Positions 36,933 to 47,406 of a DNA stretch of 64,000 nucleotides are shown in pieces. The DNA comes from Planctomycetota bacterium (GTDB lineage: Bacteria; Planctomycetota; UBA11346), in assembly GCA_013816485.1 (NCBI GenBank), contig JACDEI010000020.1, positions 1-64,000 of the forward strand, written 5' to 3'. The notes below the pieces were generated by a model. That model did not search any database and was not told the DNA's origin. It saw only the letters and a program-made list of their open reading frames with translations. Numbering within the stretch: position 1 is the stretch's first letter; the number at the start of each line of letters is the position of its first letter. Made by a program: the position numbers and the translations under genes.

Positions 36933-38468
36933 ATGGACCACGCGCAGTTCGATCTGCTGGTCGATCGCCACCTGGACGGTGGCCTGGACCTCGATGGACA
37001 GGACCGGCTGGAAGCTCTGCTACGCAGCGACGCCTCGTTGCGGGCACGTTTCTGGGATCTCGCACGCATCCATGGGCGGATCGCCTGGGTGGCGCAGGAA
37101 CGCCAGGTCGAACTGCCGGCGAACGAAGCGGTGGCGGCGGATCGCGCATTACGTGATTCATCGACCCACACGCCGGCGGCGCGATCCTCCACCACGCGTT
37201 CGACCCAGCCCAGTGATATCCGCCTGCGTACCCGCGGAGCGTTTTGGCGCCGCTTCGCCCCGGCGCTGCTCGCCGCCAGCGTGGCGATCGCGGTCGGCAT
37301 GTACTACCTGGTGGGCGCTGTTCCCCAGCAGATCCCGGCCACTACCGATGCAGTGATTGCCGATCTGGCGGATGTCCGTTGGCAGGACGGCAACGGTCCT
37401 GCCATCGGTGACGCCGTCGGCAACCGTACATTGAAGCTCACCGCTGGCTTGGCGCAGGTGCGCTTCACCAGTGGCGCAACGGTGATCGTGCACGGTCCCG
37501 CGACGTTCACTGCGCACAGTTCCCGTGGCGGCAAACTCGATCAGGGCCGCGTCGTTGCGCGCGTGCCGGAAGGCGCCAAGGGCTTCACCATCGAATCCGA
37601 TATCGCCCGCGTGGTCGACCTCGGCACCGAGTTCGGTTTCTCCGTGGGGAACGGCGCGACCCACAACGTCCAGGTGTTCGACGGCCTGGTCCAGGTCTTC
37701 GCCACCAAATCGCCAATCGCGCTGCCGCAGGCGCTCCATCGTGGTGAGGCGGTCCATGTCGATGCACACGGCGCCATCGCCAGCACCACTTTCGATGATC
37801 AGACTTATACCCGTGCCATGCCCGCCGAGTTGTCCTCGCCCGCGTTGACGAGTGGACTGGTGGCATGGTGGAAACTCGACGAGAGCGACGGCACCATCGT
37901 CCGCGACGCCAGCGGCAATGGTCATGACGGTGTGTTGCAACGCGCCACGCTCGATCAGGTCCACGTCCCAGGCATGGTTGGCGGAGCGCTGCGCTTCATC
38001 AATCACAGCTATATCGAGGTAGCGAAACATCCACGTTTCCATCTGGTGGAAATGACCCTGCACGCCTGGGTCAAACCCGCCGCCAATCAACGCATCGACG
38101 CGCAGATCGTCTCCAAACAGGGCAGCTACGGCTTGGCCATGCCACGCAACGAGGCGATGAAGTTCTACTTCTGGCACATGGACCGGGTGATCGATCTTCC
38201 CTTTACGGTAGATCGCTGGGTCAACCTGTGCGCCACTTTCGACGGCGCCATCCGCCGCTTCTACGTCGATGGGGTGCTGATCGGTAGCATCTCCAGCCCG
38301 ACTCCGCCGGTGACCAACGACCCCATCCGCATCGGCGCGCTCGAAGGCCTGAGCAAGGATGTCGACCGCTACTTCCAGGGCGCCATCGATGAGGTGCGGG
38401 TCTACAGCCGCGCCCTGTCGGATAACGAAGTGCGCTTGCTGCACCTACAAGCGACCGCTCAACGCTGA
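36933..38468 (+). CDS. FecR-like transmembrane protein with C-terminal LamG (concanavalin-like) domain; probable partner of the upstream sigma factor
   Basis: TM helix; TLKLTAGLAQVRFTSGATVIVHGPATFTAHS...DLGTEFGFSV (FecR); LVAWWKLDESDGTIVRDASGNGHDGVL...GAIDEVRVYSRALSDNEV (LamG); starts 3 nt after the sigma stop. Confidence 0.88.
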   Translation: MDHAQFDLLVDRHLDGGLDLDGQDRLEALLRSDASLRARFWDLARIHGRIAWVAQERQVELPANEAVAADRALRDSSTHTPAARSSTTRSTQPSDIRLRTRGAFWRRFAPALLAASVAIAVGMYYLVGAVPQQIPATTDAVIADLADVRWQDGNGPAIGDAVGNRTLKLTAGLAQVRFTSGATVIVHGPATFTAHSSRGGKLDQGRVVARVPEGAKGFTIESDIARVVDLGTEFGFSVGNGATHNVQVFDGLVQVFATKSPIALPQALHRGEAVHVDAHGAIASTTFDDQTYTRAMPAELSSPALTSGLVAWWKLDESDGTIVRDASGNGHDGVLQRATLDQVHVPGMVGGALRFINHSYIEVAKHPRFHLVEMTLHAWVKPAANQRIDAQIVSKQGSYGLAMPRNEAMKFYFWHMDRVIDLPFTVDRWVNLCATFDGAIRRFYVDGVLIGSISSPTPPVTNDPIRIGALEGLSKDVDRYFQGAIDEVRVYSRALSDNEVRLLHLQATAQR

Positions 38469-38494
38469 ACCTGCCGACCGACGACCAGCGAACC

Positions 38495-41413
38495 ATGACC
38501 AGCGACGAGACCACCATGCGCACGACGACCACGACCTGCCGCCTGTCCGCCACCTTGCTGATGCTGGTGGGCGGATTCGCCGCCGCTGCCGATGAGCAGA
38601 CCTTCAGCCCAGAAGACGTGACGTTCTACGAAACCCAAGTCAAACCGATCCTCGATGAATCGTGCCTGAAGTGCCACGGTGGCGAGAAGACCAAGGCCGA
38701 GTTGCGCGTCACCAGCCGTGGCGCGCTGCTGCGCGGCGGCGAGACCGGCCCGGGCGTCGATGTGGAAAATCCGAAAAAAAGCCTGCTGCTGAAGATGATC
38801 AACTACAGCGATGACGATCATCAGATGCCGCCCAAGCAGAAACTGCCGGCGGACAAGATCGCCATCATCACCGAGTGGGTGAAGAAGGGCATGCCCTGGA
38901 CTCCTGGGGTGAAGGACGAGCACGCGGTCGCCAAGAAACCGCTGATCAATGACGAGACGCGCAACTACTGGGCGTACAAGAAACCGCTGCGGCCCGAGGT
39001 GCCCAAGGTCGGCAATGCCAAGTGGGTGAGCAATCCGATCGACGCCTTCATCCTCGCCGACCTCGACCGCCAGGGCCTGAAGCCCGCGCCGCCAGCATCC
39101 GCTGAGGCCCTCATCCGCCGCGCCCATTACGACCTCATCGGTCTGCCGCCCAGCGCTGCCGAGGTCGCGGAGTTCGCCGCCAGCAAAGATCCGAAAGCCT
39201 ACGAGCAGGTGATCGAGAAGCTGCTCGCCAGCCCGCACTACGGCGAGAAGTGGGGTCGCCACTGGCTCGACGTGGTCGGTTACGCCGACACCAATGGCTA
39301 CGAACGCGACGGCAACAAGCCGCATGTGTGGCGCTACCGCGACTACGTGGTGAAGGCGATCAATCAGGACAAACCCTACGACCGCTTCGTGCAGGAGCAG
39401 CTCGCCGGCGACGAACTCGCCGACAAGGACGCCGACTCGGTGACCGCTACCGGGTTCTACCGTCTGGGCCTGTGGGACGACGAACCCGCCGACCGTGAGC
39501 TGGCGAAGTACGACAACCTCGACCGCATCGTCTCGACCGTGGGCGGCGGCATGCTCGGCATGGCCCTCGGCTGCGCCCGCTGCCACGACCACAAGCGCGA
39601 TCCCATCGCGCAGGAAGACTACCACCGGATGGTCGGCTTCTTCAACAACATCAAACACATGAACAACGGCGGGCCGGACATCGAGACCAAGGTCTCATCC
39701 GCCGCCGCTGACAAAGCCGCCTGGGAACAACGCATCAGCGTCCTGGACAAAGAGGTCGCCGCCGCCGAACAGGCGTTCAAGGCCAAGCTGCCGCAGGAAC
39801 TGCGCGCCGCGGCCGAGGTCGTGCCGGGCTTCCGCAAACTTTCGTTCCGCCAGTACAAGGGCCGTTACGAGCACCTGCCGGAGTTCGACAAGTTGGAGGT
39901 CGAGCGCAAAGGCGAGATCGCCGACGGTATGATCGATCCGGGCATCGCCGGACGCGAGAGCGACTACGGCTTCGTCTTCGAAGGCGAGTTGGAGATCCCC
40001 TCCGCCGGCAGCTACACCTTCCGCCTCGACAGCGATGACGGCTCGCGCCTGATCATCAACGGCAAACGGGTGCTGGAGATGGACGGCATCCATGGGATGC
40101 AGGGTTACCAGAACGCCACCGTCCAACTGAAGACCGGCAAGGCCAGGGTGCGCCTCGACTACTTCCAAGCAGTCGGCGGTCGTGGGCTGAAGATGCTATG
40201 GTCCGGTTCGGCGATCGGCACGCGCCCGCTGGTGAAGGGCACCGAGGTCGAGGCTGGCGCGGCGATGGATCTCGCCCAGTTGATGGACGAGCGCGCCACC
40301 GAGATCCTCGGCGCGGCGACCTACGCCAGCTACCGCTCGGCGCGCCGTGAACTCAACCACCTGCGTGCTAATCCGGTGGGCGACTACACTGCCCTGAGCA
40401 TCACCGAACAGGGCGGCGTGGCCGACAACTGGGTGCTCGCCCGTGGCAACCCGCAGGCCAAAACCAAGAAGATCGACCCAGGTTTCCCCGAGGTGCTCGG
40501 CTTCGCCGCTGCGCAACTGCCGAGCGGAGTGAAGGGCCGGCGTACCGTGCTGGCGGAATGGATCGTCCATCCCGACAATCCGCTGACCGCGCGCGTGATG
40601 GTGAACCGTCTCTGGCAACATCATTTCGGCCGCGGCATCGTCGGTTCGTCGAACGATTTCGGTCAGCTCGGCGAGCAGCCGACTAACCAGCCGTTGCTCG
40701 ACTGGCTCGCCCTGGAGTTCATCGAGCGCAAATGGTCGATGAAGGCGATGCACCGCCTGATCATGACCTCCAGCGCGTATCGCATGTCGTCGCAGGACGA
40801 CGCGGCGGCGCTGGCCAAGGATGCGGGCAACCTGCACCTGTGGCGCTACAACATGCGTCGCCTGACCGCCGAGGAGATCCGCGATTCGATCCTGACGGTC
40901 GATGGCAGCCTGAACCTGGCCATCGGTGGTCCGGCGGTGTTCCCACCGATGCCGAAGGAAGTGCTCGCGACCTCGTCACAACCGCACAACGCCTGGGGCA
41001 AGAGCTCGCCGGATGACGAGGTACGCCGGTCGATCTACATCAAGGTCAAGCGCTCGCTCGTACATCCCATGCTGTCGATGCACGACTTCGCCGACACCGA
41101 CCAGAGCTGCCCGGTGCGTTTCGCCACCACCGTGCCGACCCAGGCGCTGACCATGCTCAACAGCGAGTTCATCAACGAACGCGCCGCGGCCTTCGCCCAG
41201 CGCCTGGTGCGCGAGGAACCGAAGTCACTCGACGCGCAGGTGAAGCTGGCGCTCAAGCTGGTGATGCAGCGCGAGCCCAAGCCCGCCGAGATCAAACGCG
41301 GAACAACCTTCGTGAACGACCTACGCACCGGCGAGAAGTTGAGCGCCGACGATTCGCTGACGGTGTTCTGCCTGATGGCGCTCAACCTCAACGAATTCGT
41401 TTTCCTCGATTGA
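38495..41413 (+). CDS. PSD1-type planctomycete protein: cytochrome C-like (PSC1), DUF1549, PA14-like, DUF1553
   Basis: VKPILDESCLKCHGGEKTKAELRVTSRGALLRGGETGPGV; NPIDAFILADLDRQGLKPAPPASAEALIRRAHYDLIGLPP; RDYVVKAINQDKPYDRFVQEQLAGDEL; NRLWQHHFGRGIVGSSNDFG. Confidence 0.94.
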   Translation: MTSDETTMRTTTTTCRLSATLLMLVGGFAAAADEQTFSPEDVTFYETQVKPILDESCLKCHGGEKTKAELRVTSRGALLRGGETGPGVDVENPKKSLLLKMINYSDDDHQMPPKQKLPADKIAIITEWVKKGMPWTPGVKDEHAVAKKPLINDETRNYWAYKKPLRPEVPKVGNAKWVSNPIDAFILADLDRQGLKPAPPASAEALIRRAHYDLIGLPPSAAEVAEFAASKDPKAYEQVIEKLLASPHYGEKWGRHWLDVVGYADTNGYERDGNKPHVWRYRDYVVKAINQDKPYDRFVQEQLAGDELADKDADSVTATGFYRLGLWDDEPADRELAKYDNLDRIVSTVGGGMLGMALGCARCHDHKRDPIAQEDYHRMVGFFNNIKHMNNGGPDIETKVSSAAADKAAWEQRISVLDKEVAAAEQAFKAKLPQELRAAAEVVPGFRKLSFRQYKGRYEHLPEFDKLEVERKGEIADGMIDPGIAGRESDYGFVFEGELEIPSAGSYTFRLDSDDGSRLIINGKRVLEMDGIHGMQGYQNATVQLKTGKARVRLDYFQAVGGRGLKMLWSGSAIGTRPLVKGTEVEAGAAMDLAQLMDERATEILGAATYASYRSARRELNHLRANPVGDYTALSITEQGGVADNWVLARGNPQAKTKKIDPGFPEVLGFAAAQLPSGVKGRRTVLAEWIVHPDNPLTARVMVNRLWQHHFGRGIVGSSNDFGQLGEQPTNQPLLDWLALEFIERKWSMKAMHRLIMTSSAYRMSSQDDAAALAKDAGNLHLWRYNMRRLTAEEIRDSILTVDGSLNLAIGGPAVFPPMPKEVLATSSQPHNAWGKSSPDDEVRRSIYIKVKRSLVHPMLSMHDFADTDQSCPVRFATTVPTQALTMLNSEFINERAAAFAQRLVREEPKSLDAQVKLALKLVMQREPKPAEIKRGTTFVNDLRTGEKLSADDSLTVFCLMALNLNEFVFLD

Positions 41414-41450
41414 ACTACGCCTGACCGACTCCACGCCAAGGATCATCGCC

Positions 41451-42920
41451 ATGACCACTCCGAATCTCCCCGAAGGCCAGGCCTGCCGCACCACCCGTCG
41501 CCAGATGATGTGGCAGACCGGTGCCGGTTTCGGCGGCGTCGCCCTCGCTGGCCTGCTCGGCAACCAGTTCTTCGCCTCGCAGGCGACGGCGGCGGATGGC
41601 AAATCGCCGTTCAAAAACCCCCTCGCGCCGCGTGAGCCGCACTTCAAGGCCAAGGCCAAGAACGTCATTTTCCTCTTCATGTACGGCGGCCCGAGCCAGG
41701 TCGAGACCTTCGACTACAAGCCCGATCTCTATCCGCTCGATGGCAAGACCATCCAGGTGAAGACCTTTGGTCGTGGCGGCCACAAGAACGAAGGCCGCGT
41801 GGTCGGTCCGCAGTGGCAGTTCCAACGCTACGGCAAATGCGGCAAGATGGTCAGCGACCTCTTCCCCAACCTGGGTGAGTGTGTCGACGACATCGCCTTC
41901 CTGCACTCGATGACTGCCGATTCACCGATCCACGGCTCGGCCATGCTGATGATGAACAGCGGGCGCATCATCTCCGGCCATCCGTGCCTGGGATCGTGGG
42001 TGAACTACGGCCTCGGCACGGTGAACCAGAACCTCCCTGGGTTCGTGGTCATGCTCGACAAGACCGGCGGTCCGATCAGCGGTGCGAAGAACTGGTCGAG
42101 CGGCTACATGCCGGCGTCGTTTCAAGGCACCGTGCTGCGTGGCAGCGGCGATCCGATCCTGGATCTGAAGGCGCCAGAAATGATGACCGAGTCGCGCCAG
42201 CGCAAACTGCTGAACACGCTCAAGCAGTTCAACGACGAGCACCAGAGCATGCGCGTGTCGAACACCGACCTGGCGGCACGTATCGCCAGCTACGAACTCG
42301 CCTTCAACATGCAGAAGCATGCCCCCGAGGCGGTCGACACCTCCACGGAAAGCTCGGCGACCAAGGCGCTCTATGGCATCGACAACGAGAAGACCGCCGA
42401 CTTCGGTAACAAATGCCTGCTCGCCCGCCGCTTGGTCGAGCGCGGCGTGCGCTTCATCCAGATCTACTCCGGTGGCGCGCACAACGACGACAACTGGGAC
42501 GCGCACGGCGATATGAAGCTCAACCACACCAAACATGCGGGCGCGACCGACAAGCCGATCGCAGGTCTCTTGAAGGACCTCAAGCAGCGCGGCATGCTCG
42601 ACGACACCCTGGTGGTTTGGGGCGGGGAATTCGGCCGTCAGCCGACGGCCGAATACGCCAAGGGCACCGGTCGCGACCACAACGCCTACGGTTTCACCAT
42701 GTGGATGGCCGGCGGCGGCATCAAAGGCGGCATCAGCTACGGCAAGACCGATGAACTGGGCGGCACCGCGGTCGAGAACCGCCTGCACGTGCGCAATCTG
42801 CACGCCACCATCCTGCACCAGCTCGGCATGGATTCGAGCCGCCTGAACTTCTTCCATAACGGTCTCGATGAAAGTCTGGTCGGCATCGAAGGTGCCGAGC
42901 CGATTAAGGCCATTATCTGA
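41451..42920 (+). CDS. DUF1501 domain-containing protein (Tat-type signal)
   Basis: TTRRQMMWQTGAGFGGVALAGLLG; NVIFLFMYGGPSQVETFDYKPDL; VVWGGEFGRQPTAEYAKGTGRDHNAYGFTMWMAGGGIKGG. Confidence 0.95.
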   Translation: MTTPNLPEGQACRTTRRQMMWQTGAGFGGVALAGLLGNQFFASQATAADGKSPFKNPLAPREPHFKAKAKNVIFLFMYGGPSQVETFDYKPDLYPLDGKTIQVKTFGRGGHKNEGRVVGPQWQFQRYGKCGKMVSDLFPNLGECVDDIAFLHSMTADSPIHGSAMLMMNSGRIISGHPCLGSWVNYGLGTVNQNLPGFVVMLDKTGGPISGAKNWSSGYMPASFQGTVLRGSGDPILDLKAPEMMTESRQRKLLNTLKQFNDEHQSMRVSNTDLAARIASYELAFNMQKHAPEAVDTSTESSATKALYGIDNEKTADFGNKCLLARRLVERGVRFIQIYSGGAHNDDNWDAHGDMKLNHTKHAGATDKPIAGLLKDLKQRGMLDDTLVVWGGEFGRQPTAEYAKGTGRDHNAYGFTMWMAGGGIKGGISYGKTDELGGTAVENRLHVRNLHATILHQLGMDSSRLNFFHNGLDESLVGIEGAEPIKAII

Positions 42921-42935
42921 TTTTTTTGGGGCGGA

Positions 42936-43165
42936 AGGGTACGAGGGGTACGAGGGGTACGAAGGGTACGGGATGAAGTCACTCCGACTCCTCGTGCCAC
43001 TCGTACCTCCTGGGGTACGAAGGGTACGAAGGGTACGAAGGGTACGGGATGAAGTCACTCCGACCCCTCGTACCCCTCGTACCCCTCGTACCCCTCGTAC
43101 CCCTCGTACCCTTCGTACCCCCTCGTACCCCTCGTACCCTTCGTACCCTTCGTACCCTTCGTCCC
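42936..43165. repeat. Compound 9-nt repeat element: two successive inverted units of GGGTACGAG / CCCTCGTAC
   Basis: Repeated gggtacgag units, core gggatgaagtcactccgac twice, then a long cccctcgtac/cccttcgtac array. Confidence 0.95.
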
Positions 43166-43199
43166 TCACACCTCCCCGACGCCCCCCAAGGACACCCAC

Positions 43200-44156
43200 A
43201 TGCGCGCCCTCCCCCTCCTCGGCCTGCTGGCCGGCCTGATCTTTTCACCTCTGGTCGCGTTCACCGCTGACATCACCGGGAAAGGCTACCGCTTCATCGG
43301 TGCCGACCGCTCGCTGGCGATCGTCGAAGCCGACGGCGCGGTGTCGTGGAAGCAGCCGGTTCCGGGCACGCCACATGACCTCAGCGTGCTGCCGAACGGC
43401 AACATGCTGATCGTGCTCGATAACCGCCGGGTGGTCGAACTCGAAGCCAAGACCGGCAAGGAAGTGTGGTCGTACGACTCCGCCAAAATGAACGGCAACG
43501 AGGGCAAGAAGATCGAGGTCCACGCCGTGCAACGTCTGGCAGATGGCCTGACGATGATCGCCGAATCCGGGGTCTCGCGCATCATCGAGGTCGACCAGGC
43601 TGGCGTGATCAAGAATCAGATTGCACTCAAGGTCGCCAACCCGCATCCGCACCGCGATACGCGTCTGGTGCGCAAGATCGCCAGCGGCAACTACCTGGTC
43701 TGCCACGAAGGTGATGGCGCGGTGCGCGAGTACGACGCCAAGGGCGAGGTGGTGTGGGACTTCGCGGTGCCGCTGTTCGACAAGAAACCCGCCGGCGGAC
43801 ACGGTCCCGAGGCCTGGGGCAACCAGACCTACGGCGCGGTACGCCTGACCAACGGCAACACCCTGATCAGCACCGGCAACGGTCACTCAGTGATCGAAGT
43901 GAATTCGAAGAAAGAAATCGTCTGGCATCTCAAGCAAGGCGATCTCCCTGGGATCACCTTCGCCTGGATCACCAGCGTGCAGGCTCTGCCCGACGGCACG
44001 GTGATCATCGGCAATTGCCACGCCGGCCCGGAGAATCCCCAGGTCATCGCCGTCGACCGCGCAAAGAAAGTGCTGTGGTCGTACAAGAACTTCGACCTCT
44101 TCGGCAACAACTTGGCGATGATCCAACTGCTTGATGTGCCCGGCCTGATCCACTGA
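43200..44156 (+). CDS. Secreted beta-propeller (PQQ-like/arylsulfotransferase-like) protein
   Basis: Signal peptide; LAIVEADGAVSWKQPVPGTPHDLSVLPNGNMLIVLDNRRVVELEAKTGKEVWSYDS; NTLISTGNGHSVIEVNSKKEIVWHL. Confidence 0.8.
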   Translation: MRALPLLGLLAGLIFSPLVAFTADITGKGYRFIGADRSLAIVEADGAVSWKQPVPGTPHDLSVLPNGNMLIVLDNRRVVELEAKTGKEVWSYDSAKMNGNEGKKIEVHAVQRLADGLTMIAESGVSRIIEVDQAGVIKNQIALKVANPHPHRDTRLVRKIASGNYLVCHEGDGAVREYDAKGEVVWDFAVPLFDKKPAGGHGPEAWGNQTYGAVRLTNGNTLISTGNGHSVIEVNSKKEIVWHLKQGDLPGITFAWITSVQALPDGTVIIGNCHAGPENPQVIAVDRAKKVLWSYKNFDLFGNNLAMIQLLDVPGLIH

Positions 44157-44186
44157 CCCGCCTCGCGCCAGAACAGCATGACGAAA

Positions 44187-44224
44187 CAGGACCCAGGCGG
44201 CCATGCCGCCTGGGTCCTGCTTTT
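44187..44224. terminator. Intrinsic terminator, perfect 15-bp stem
   Basis: CAGGACCCAGGCGGC-CAT-GCCGCCTGGGTCCTG followed by ctttt. Confidence 0.85.
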
Positions 44225-44520
44225 CCTGCGCTGTCCGACACGCGCAGCGTGTCGCCAACACGGACCAAGGCGGCCCGGAGGGCCGCGATCCGTGTTGGTG
44301 GCGTGCTGAGTACGCCCGGATAACCGCCACGCATGCCCTGGCATGCATCTGCTGCCTGCTGTCGAACCACGCCCATGACGGATGAAACGCCCGGTCCGTT
44401 CGATCCGTACATATCGGACAACACTATCCGATTGCCGGATCCGACCTCACCGCTAGCTTCCCCGCCTTCCTCTGGCGGGGTGCCGCCAGAGAGTGTCCAC
44501 GCCGCTGCCTTGGAAGCCTC

Positions 44521-46779
44521 ATGAGCGAGTCCTCGTCGCCTGCCGCTGTTTACCCCTCGGTTTCCCCTAACCTGGAAACCTTCGCCTACGACAACCGCTG
44601 GGCGAGCAACTTCGTCATCGCCACCCTAGTGTGGGGCATCGTCGGCATGTCGCTGGGCGTCACCATCGCCCTGCAACTTGCCTTCCCGGCCGCAAGCTTC
44701 GACCAGTCGTGGTTCACCTATGGCCGCCTGCGCCCGCTGCATACCAACGCGGTGATCTTCGCCTTTGCCGGCAACGCCATCTTCGCCGGCATCTACTTCT
44801 CGCTCCAGCGCCTGCTCAAGGCGCGCATGTTCAGCGACAAGTTGTCGGCCTTCCATTTCTGGGGCTGGCAGGCGGTGATCGTCGCCGGTGTCATCACGCT
44901 GCCCCTCGGCATCACTTCGGGTAAGGAATACGCTGAGCTGGAATGGCCGATCGACATCGCCCTCGCCGCGGTGTGGATCGCCTTCGGTATCAACATGTTC
45001 GGCACCATCTTCCGCCGGCGCGAGAAACATCTCTACGTGGCGATCTGGTTCTATATCGCCACCTGGCTCGGCATCTTCATGCTGCACGTGGTCAACTCGG
45101 TCGAATATCCGGTTACCCTTTTCAAATCCTACCCGGTCTACGCCGGCATCCAGGACGCCATGGTGCAATGGTGGTATGGCCACAACGCGGTGGCGTTCTT
45201 CCTCACCACGCCCTTCCTGGGCATCATGTACTACTACATCCCCAAGGCGGCCGAGCGCCCGGTGTACAGCTACCGCCTGTCGATCGTGCACTACTGGTCG
45301 CTGATCTTCATCTACATCTGGGCCGGCCCACACCACCTGCTGCACACCGCCCTGCCGGAGTGGGCGCAGACGCTCGGCGTGGTGTTCAGCGTCATGCTTA
45401 TCGCGCCGTCCTGGGGCGGCATGATCAACGGCCTGCTGACGCTACGCGGCGCGTGGGACAAGGTGCGCGAAAGCGCGGTGCTGAAGTTCCTGGTCGCCGC
45501 CGTGACGTTCTATGGCATGGCCACCTTTGAAGGCTGCCTGCTGGCCATCCGTGAAGTGAACGCGCTATCGCACAACACCGACTGGACCATCGGCCACGTG
45601 CACAACGGCGCGCTCGGCTGGGTCGCGCTGATCAGCTTCGGCATGATCTACTGGATGATCCCGAAGATGTACAAAACCAAGCTGTGGTCCGAAGGCCTGG
45701 CCAACGTGCACTTCTGGCTCGCCACCATCGGCATTGGTGCCTACGCCATCGCGATGTGGATCGCCGGCATCACCGCCGGTTCGATGCAACTCGCCTTCGA
45801 TGAAGCAGGTCGCCTCGCCTACACCGACTGGATGGAGATCGTCAACGCCATCGTGCCGTTCTACTGGGTGCGTTTCGGCGGCGGCTGCCTGTTCCTGCTC
45901 GGCATGATCCTGTGCGCTTTCAACATCTGGCGCACCATCGCGGCGGCGAACACGCTGGAGGACGACGTGGTCCAGGCGCCGGCACGGTTGCCGATGCCAC
46001 GTGCCGTCAGCGTCGAGATCGACCAGGCCCTGCGTGAGAAGGGCTGGGGCAACAAGACCAACGCCCTGCACGATCTGGTGGAACGCTGGCCCACGGCAAT
46101 GGTCGGCCTGTCGGTCGTGGTGCTCGCCATCGGCGGCATCTGTGAACTCGGCCCCACCATCATCCAGGGCGCGGTCGCGCCGCGCATCGCCACCGTCACC
46201 CCCTACACCCCGTTGGAGTTGACCGGCCGCGACATCTACATCCGTGAAGGCTGTTCGGTCTGCCATACGCAGATGATCCGCACGCTGCGCGCGGAAATGG
46301 AACGTTACGGCGGCCAGTATTCACGTGCCGGCGAGTTCATCTATGACCGGCCGTTCCTGTGGGGCAGCAAACGCACCGGCCCGGACCTCGCACGCATCGG
46401 CGTGCTCAAGCCCGGTGCCGCCTGGCACTACGACCACATGGAGCGCCCCAAGTCGGTGTCCCCTGGCTCGATCATGCCGAATTATCCCTGGCTGATCAGC
46501 GACGACATGGATCTGTCGAGCCTGGAGCGGAAGCTCAAAGTCCTCGCCAGCTTCCCGATGAACACCCCGTATTCGCCGGAGGAGATCCGCGGCGCGGTCG
46601 AGTCGGCCAAGAAACAGGCCAAGACCATCGGCGATGAACTGCGCGGCATCGAAAAATACCAGAAGATCGAGGGACTCGACAACAAAGAGATCATCGCCCT
46701 GATCGCCTACCTCAAGCGCCTCGGCACCGACCTGAACAAGAAGTCGTCCGAGGCAACGGCAGTGAAGGCAGGGAACTGA
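44521..46779 (+). CDS. ccoNO: Fused cbb3-type cytochrome c oxidase subunits I and II (CcoN-CcoO)
   Basis: CcoN-like polytopic domain ([56 protein letters not shown]) in the same ORF as CcoO-like segment [59 protein letters not shown]. Confidence 0.95.
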   Translation: MSESSSPAAVYPSVSPNLETFAYDNRWASNFVIATLVWGIVGMSLGVTIALQLAFPAASFDQSWFTYGRLRPLHTNAVIFAFAGNAIFAGIYFSLQRLLKARMFSDKLSAFHFWGWQAVIVAGVITLPLGITSGKEYAELEWPIDIALAAVWIAFGINMFGTIFRRREKHLYVAIWFYIATWLGIFMLHVVNSVEYPVTLFKSYPVYAGIQDAMVQWWYGHNAVAFFLTTPFLGIMYYYIPKAAERPVYSYRLSIVHYWSLIFIYIWAGPHHLLHTALPEWAQTLGVVFSVMLIAPSWGGMINGLLTLRGAWDKVRESAVLKFLVAAVTFYGMATFEGCLLAIREVNALSHNTDWTIGHVHNGALGWVALISFGMIYWMIPKMYKTKLWSEGLANVHFWLATIGIGAYAIAMWIAGITAGSMQLAFDEAGRLAYTDWMEIVNAIVPFYWVRFGGGCLFLLGMILCAFNIWRTIAAANTLEDDVVQAPARLPMPRAVSVEIDQALREKGWGNKTNALHDLVERWPTAMVGLSVVVLAIGGICELGPTIIQGAVAPRIATVTPYTPLELTGRDIYIREGCSVCHTQMIRTLRAEMERYGGQYSRAGEFIYDRPFLWGSKRTGPDLARIGVLKPGAAWHYDHMERPKSVSPGSIMPNYPWLISDDMDLSSLERKLKVLASFPMNTPYSPEEIRGAVESAKKQAKTIGDELRGIEKYQKIEGLDNKEIIALIAYLKRLGTDLNKKSSEATAVKAGN

Positions 46780-46782
46780 GCC

Positions 46783-47388
46783 ATGTCGGATTTCGCGCCC
46801 AAACACGGTGAGAGCATCGACCAGGAGCGCTCGCACGCCTTCGACGGCATCACCGAGTACGACAACAGCCTGCCACGCTGGTGGCTGTGGACGCTGTACC
46901 TCTCATCCGCCTTCGCGGTATGGTACGTGTTCCACTTCCACTTCTTCACCGGCGTCCTGACCAAGGAGGACGCCACGGAATACGAATTCCTCAAGGCGAA
47001 GGAAAAGGCGGAGGAAGCTGCGGCGGCCAAGGACAAGGTAAAGACCGAGGACGAACTGCGCGCCATGAGCAAGGACCCGGCGATGATCGCCAAGGGCAAG
47101 GCATTGATGCCCAAGACCATCTGCTTTACCTGCCACGGCCCGGAACTGACCGGCCTGATCGGTCCGAACCTGCGCGACAAGTACTGGATCTACGGCTCCA
47201 GCATGACCACCATGATCGAGTCGATCAGCCTGGGCCGTCTGCCACTGATGCCACCGCAGAACGTCACACTCAAAGCAGATGAGATCGAAGCCATCGCCTG
47301 CTACATTGTCGATCTGAACCGTCAGGGCGAGAAGCCCGGCATGCGCCCGCAAGCGGCGCGGGAGAAAGAAGACCCGATCACCTACTGA
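46783..47388 (+). CDS. ccoP: cbb3-type cytochrome c oxidase subunit III
   Basis: ITEYDNSLPRWWLWTLYLSSAFAVWYVFHF; haem c motif TICFTCHG; 3 nt downstream of ccoNO. Confidence 0.9.
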   Translation: MSDFAPKHGESIDQERSHAFDGITEYDNSLPRWWLWTLYLSSAFAVWYVFHFHFFTGVLTKEDATEYEFLKAKEKAEEAAAAKDKVKTEDELRAMSKDPAMIAKGKALMPKTICFTCHGPELTGLIGPNLRDKYWIYGSSMTTMIESISLGRLPLMPPQNVTLKADEIEAIACYIVDLNRQGEKPGMRPQAAREKEDPITY

Positions 47389-47406
47389 TCCGGTCTTCGA
47401 CACACC

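Noticed and set aside
42936-43165. Possible CRISPR array
   Set aside because: Units are only 9 nt, contiguous with no unique spacers, and present in both orientations; no cas genes in the window.
41922-43199. 425-aa minus ORF with EGYEGYEGYEGV and similar repeats (also 42868..43239, 42979..43248, 43049..43270)
   Set aside because: Peptide repeats arise from reading the 9-nt intergenic array in frame, and the rest is antisense to the DUF1501 gene; no independent coding evidence.
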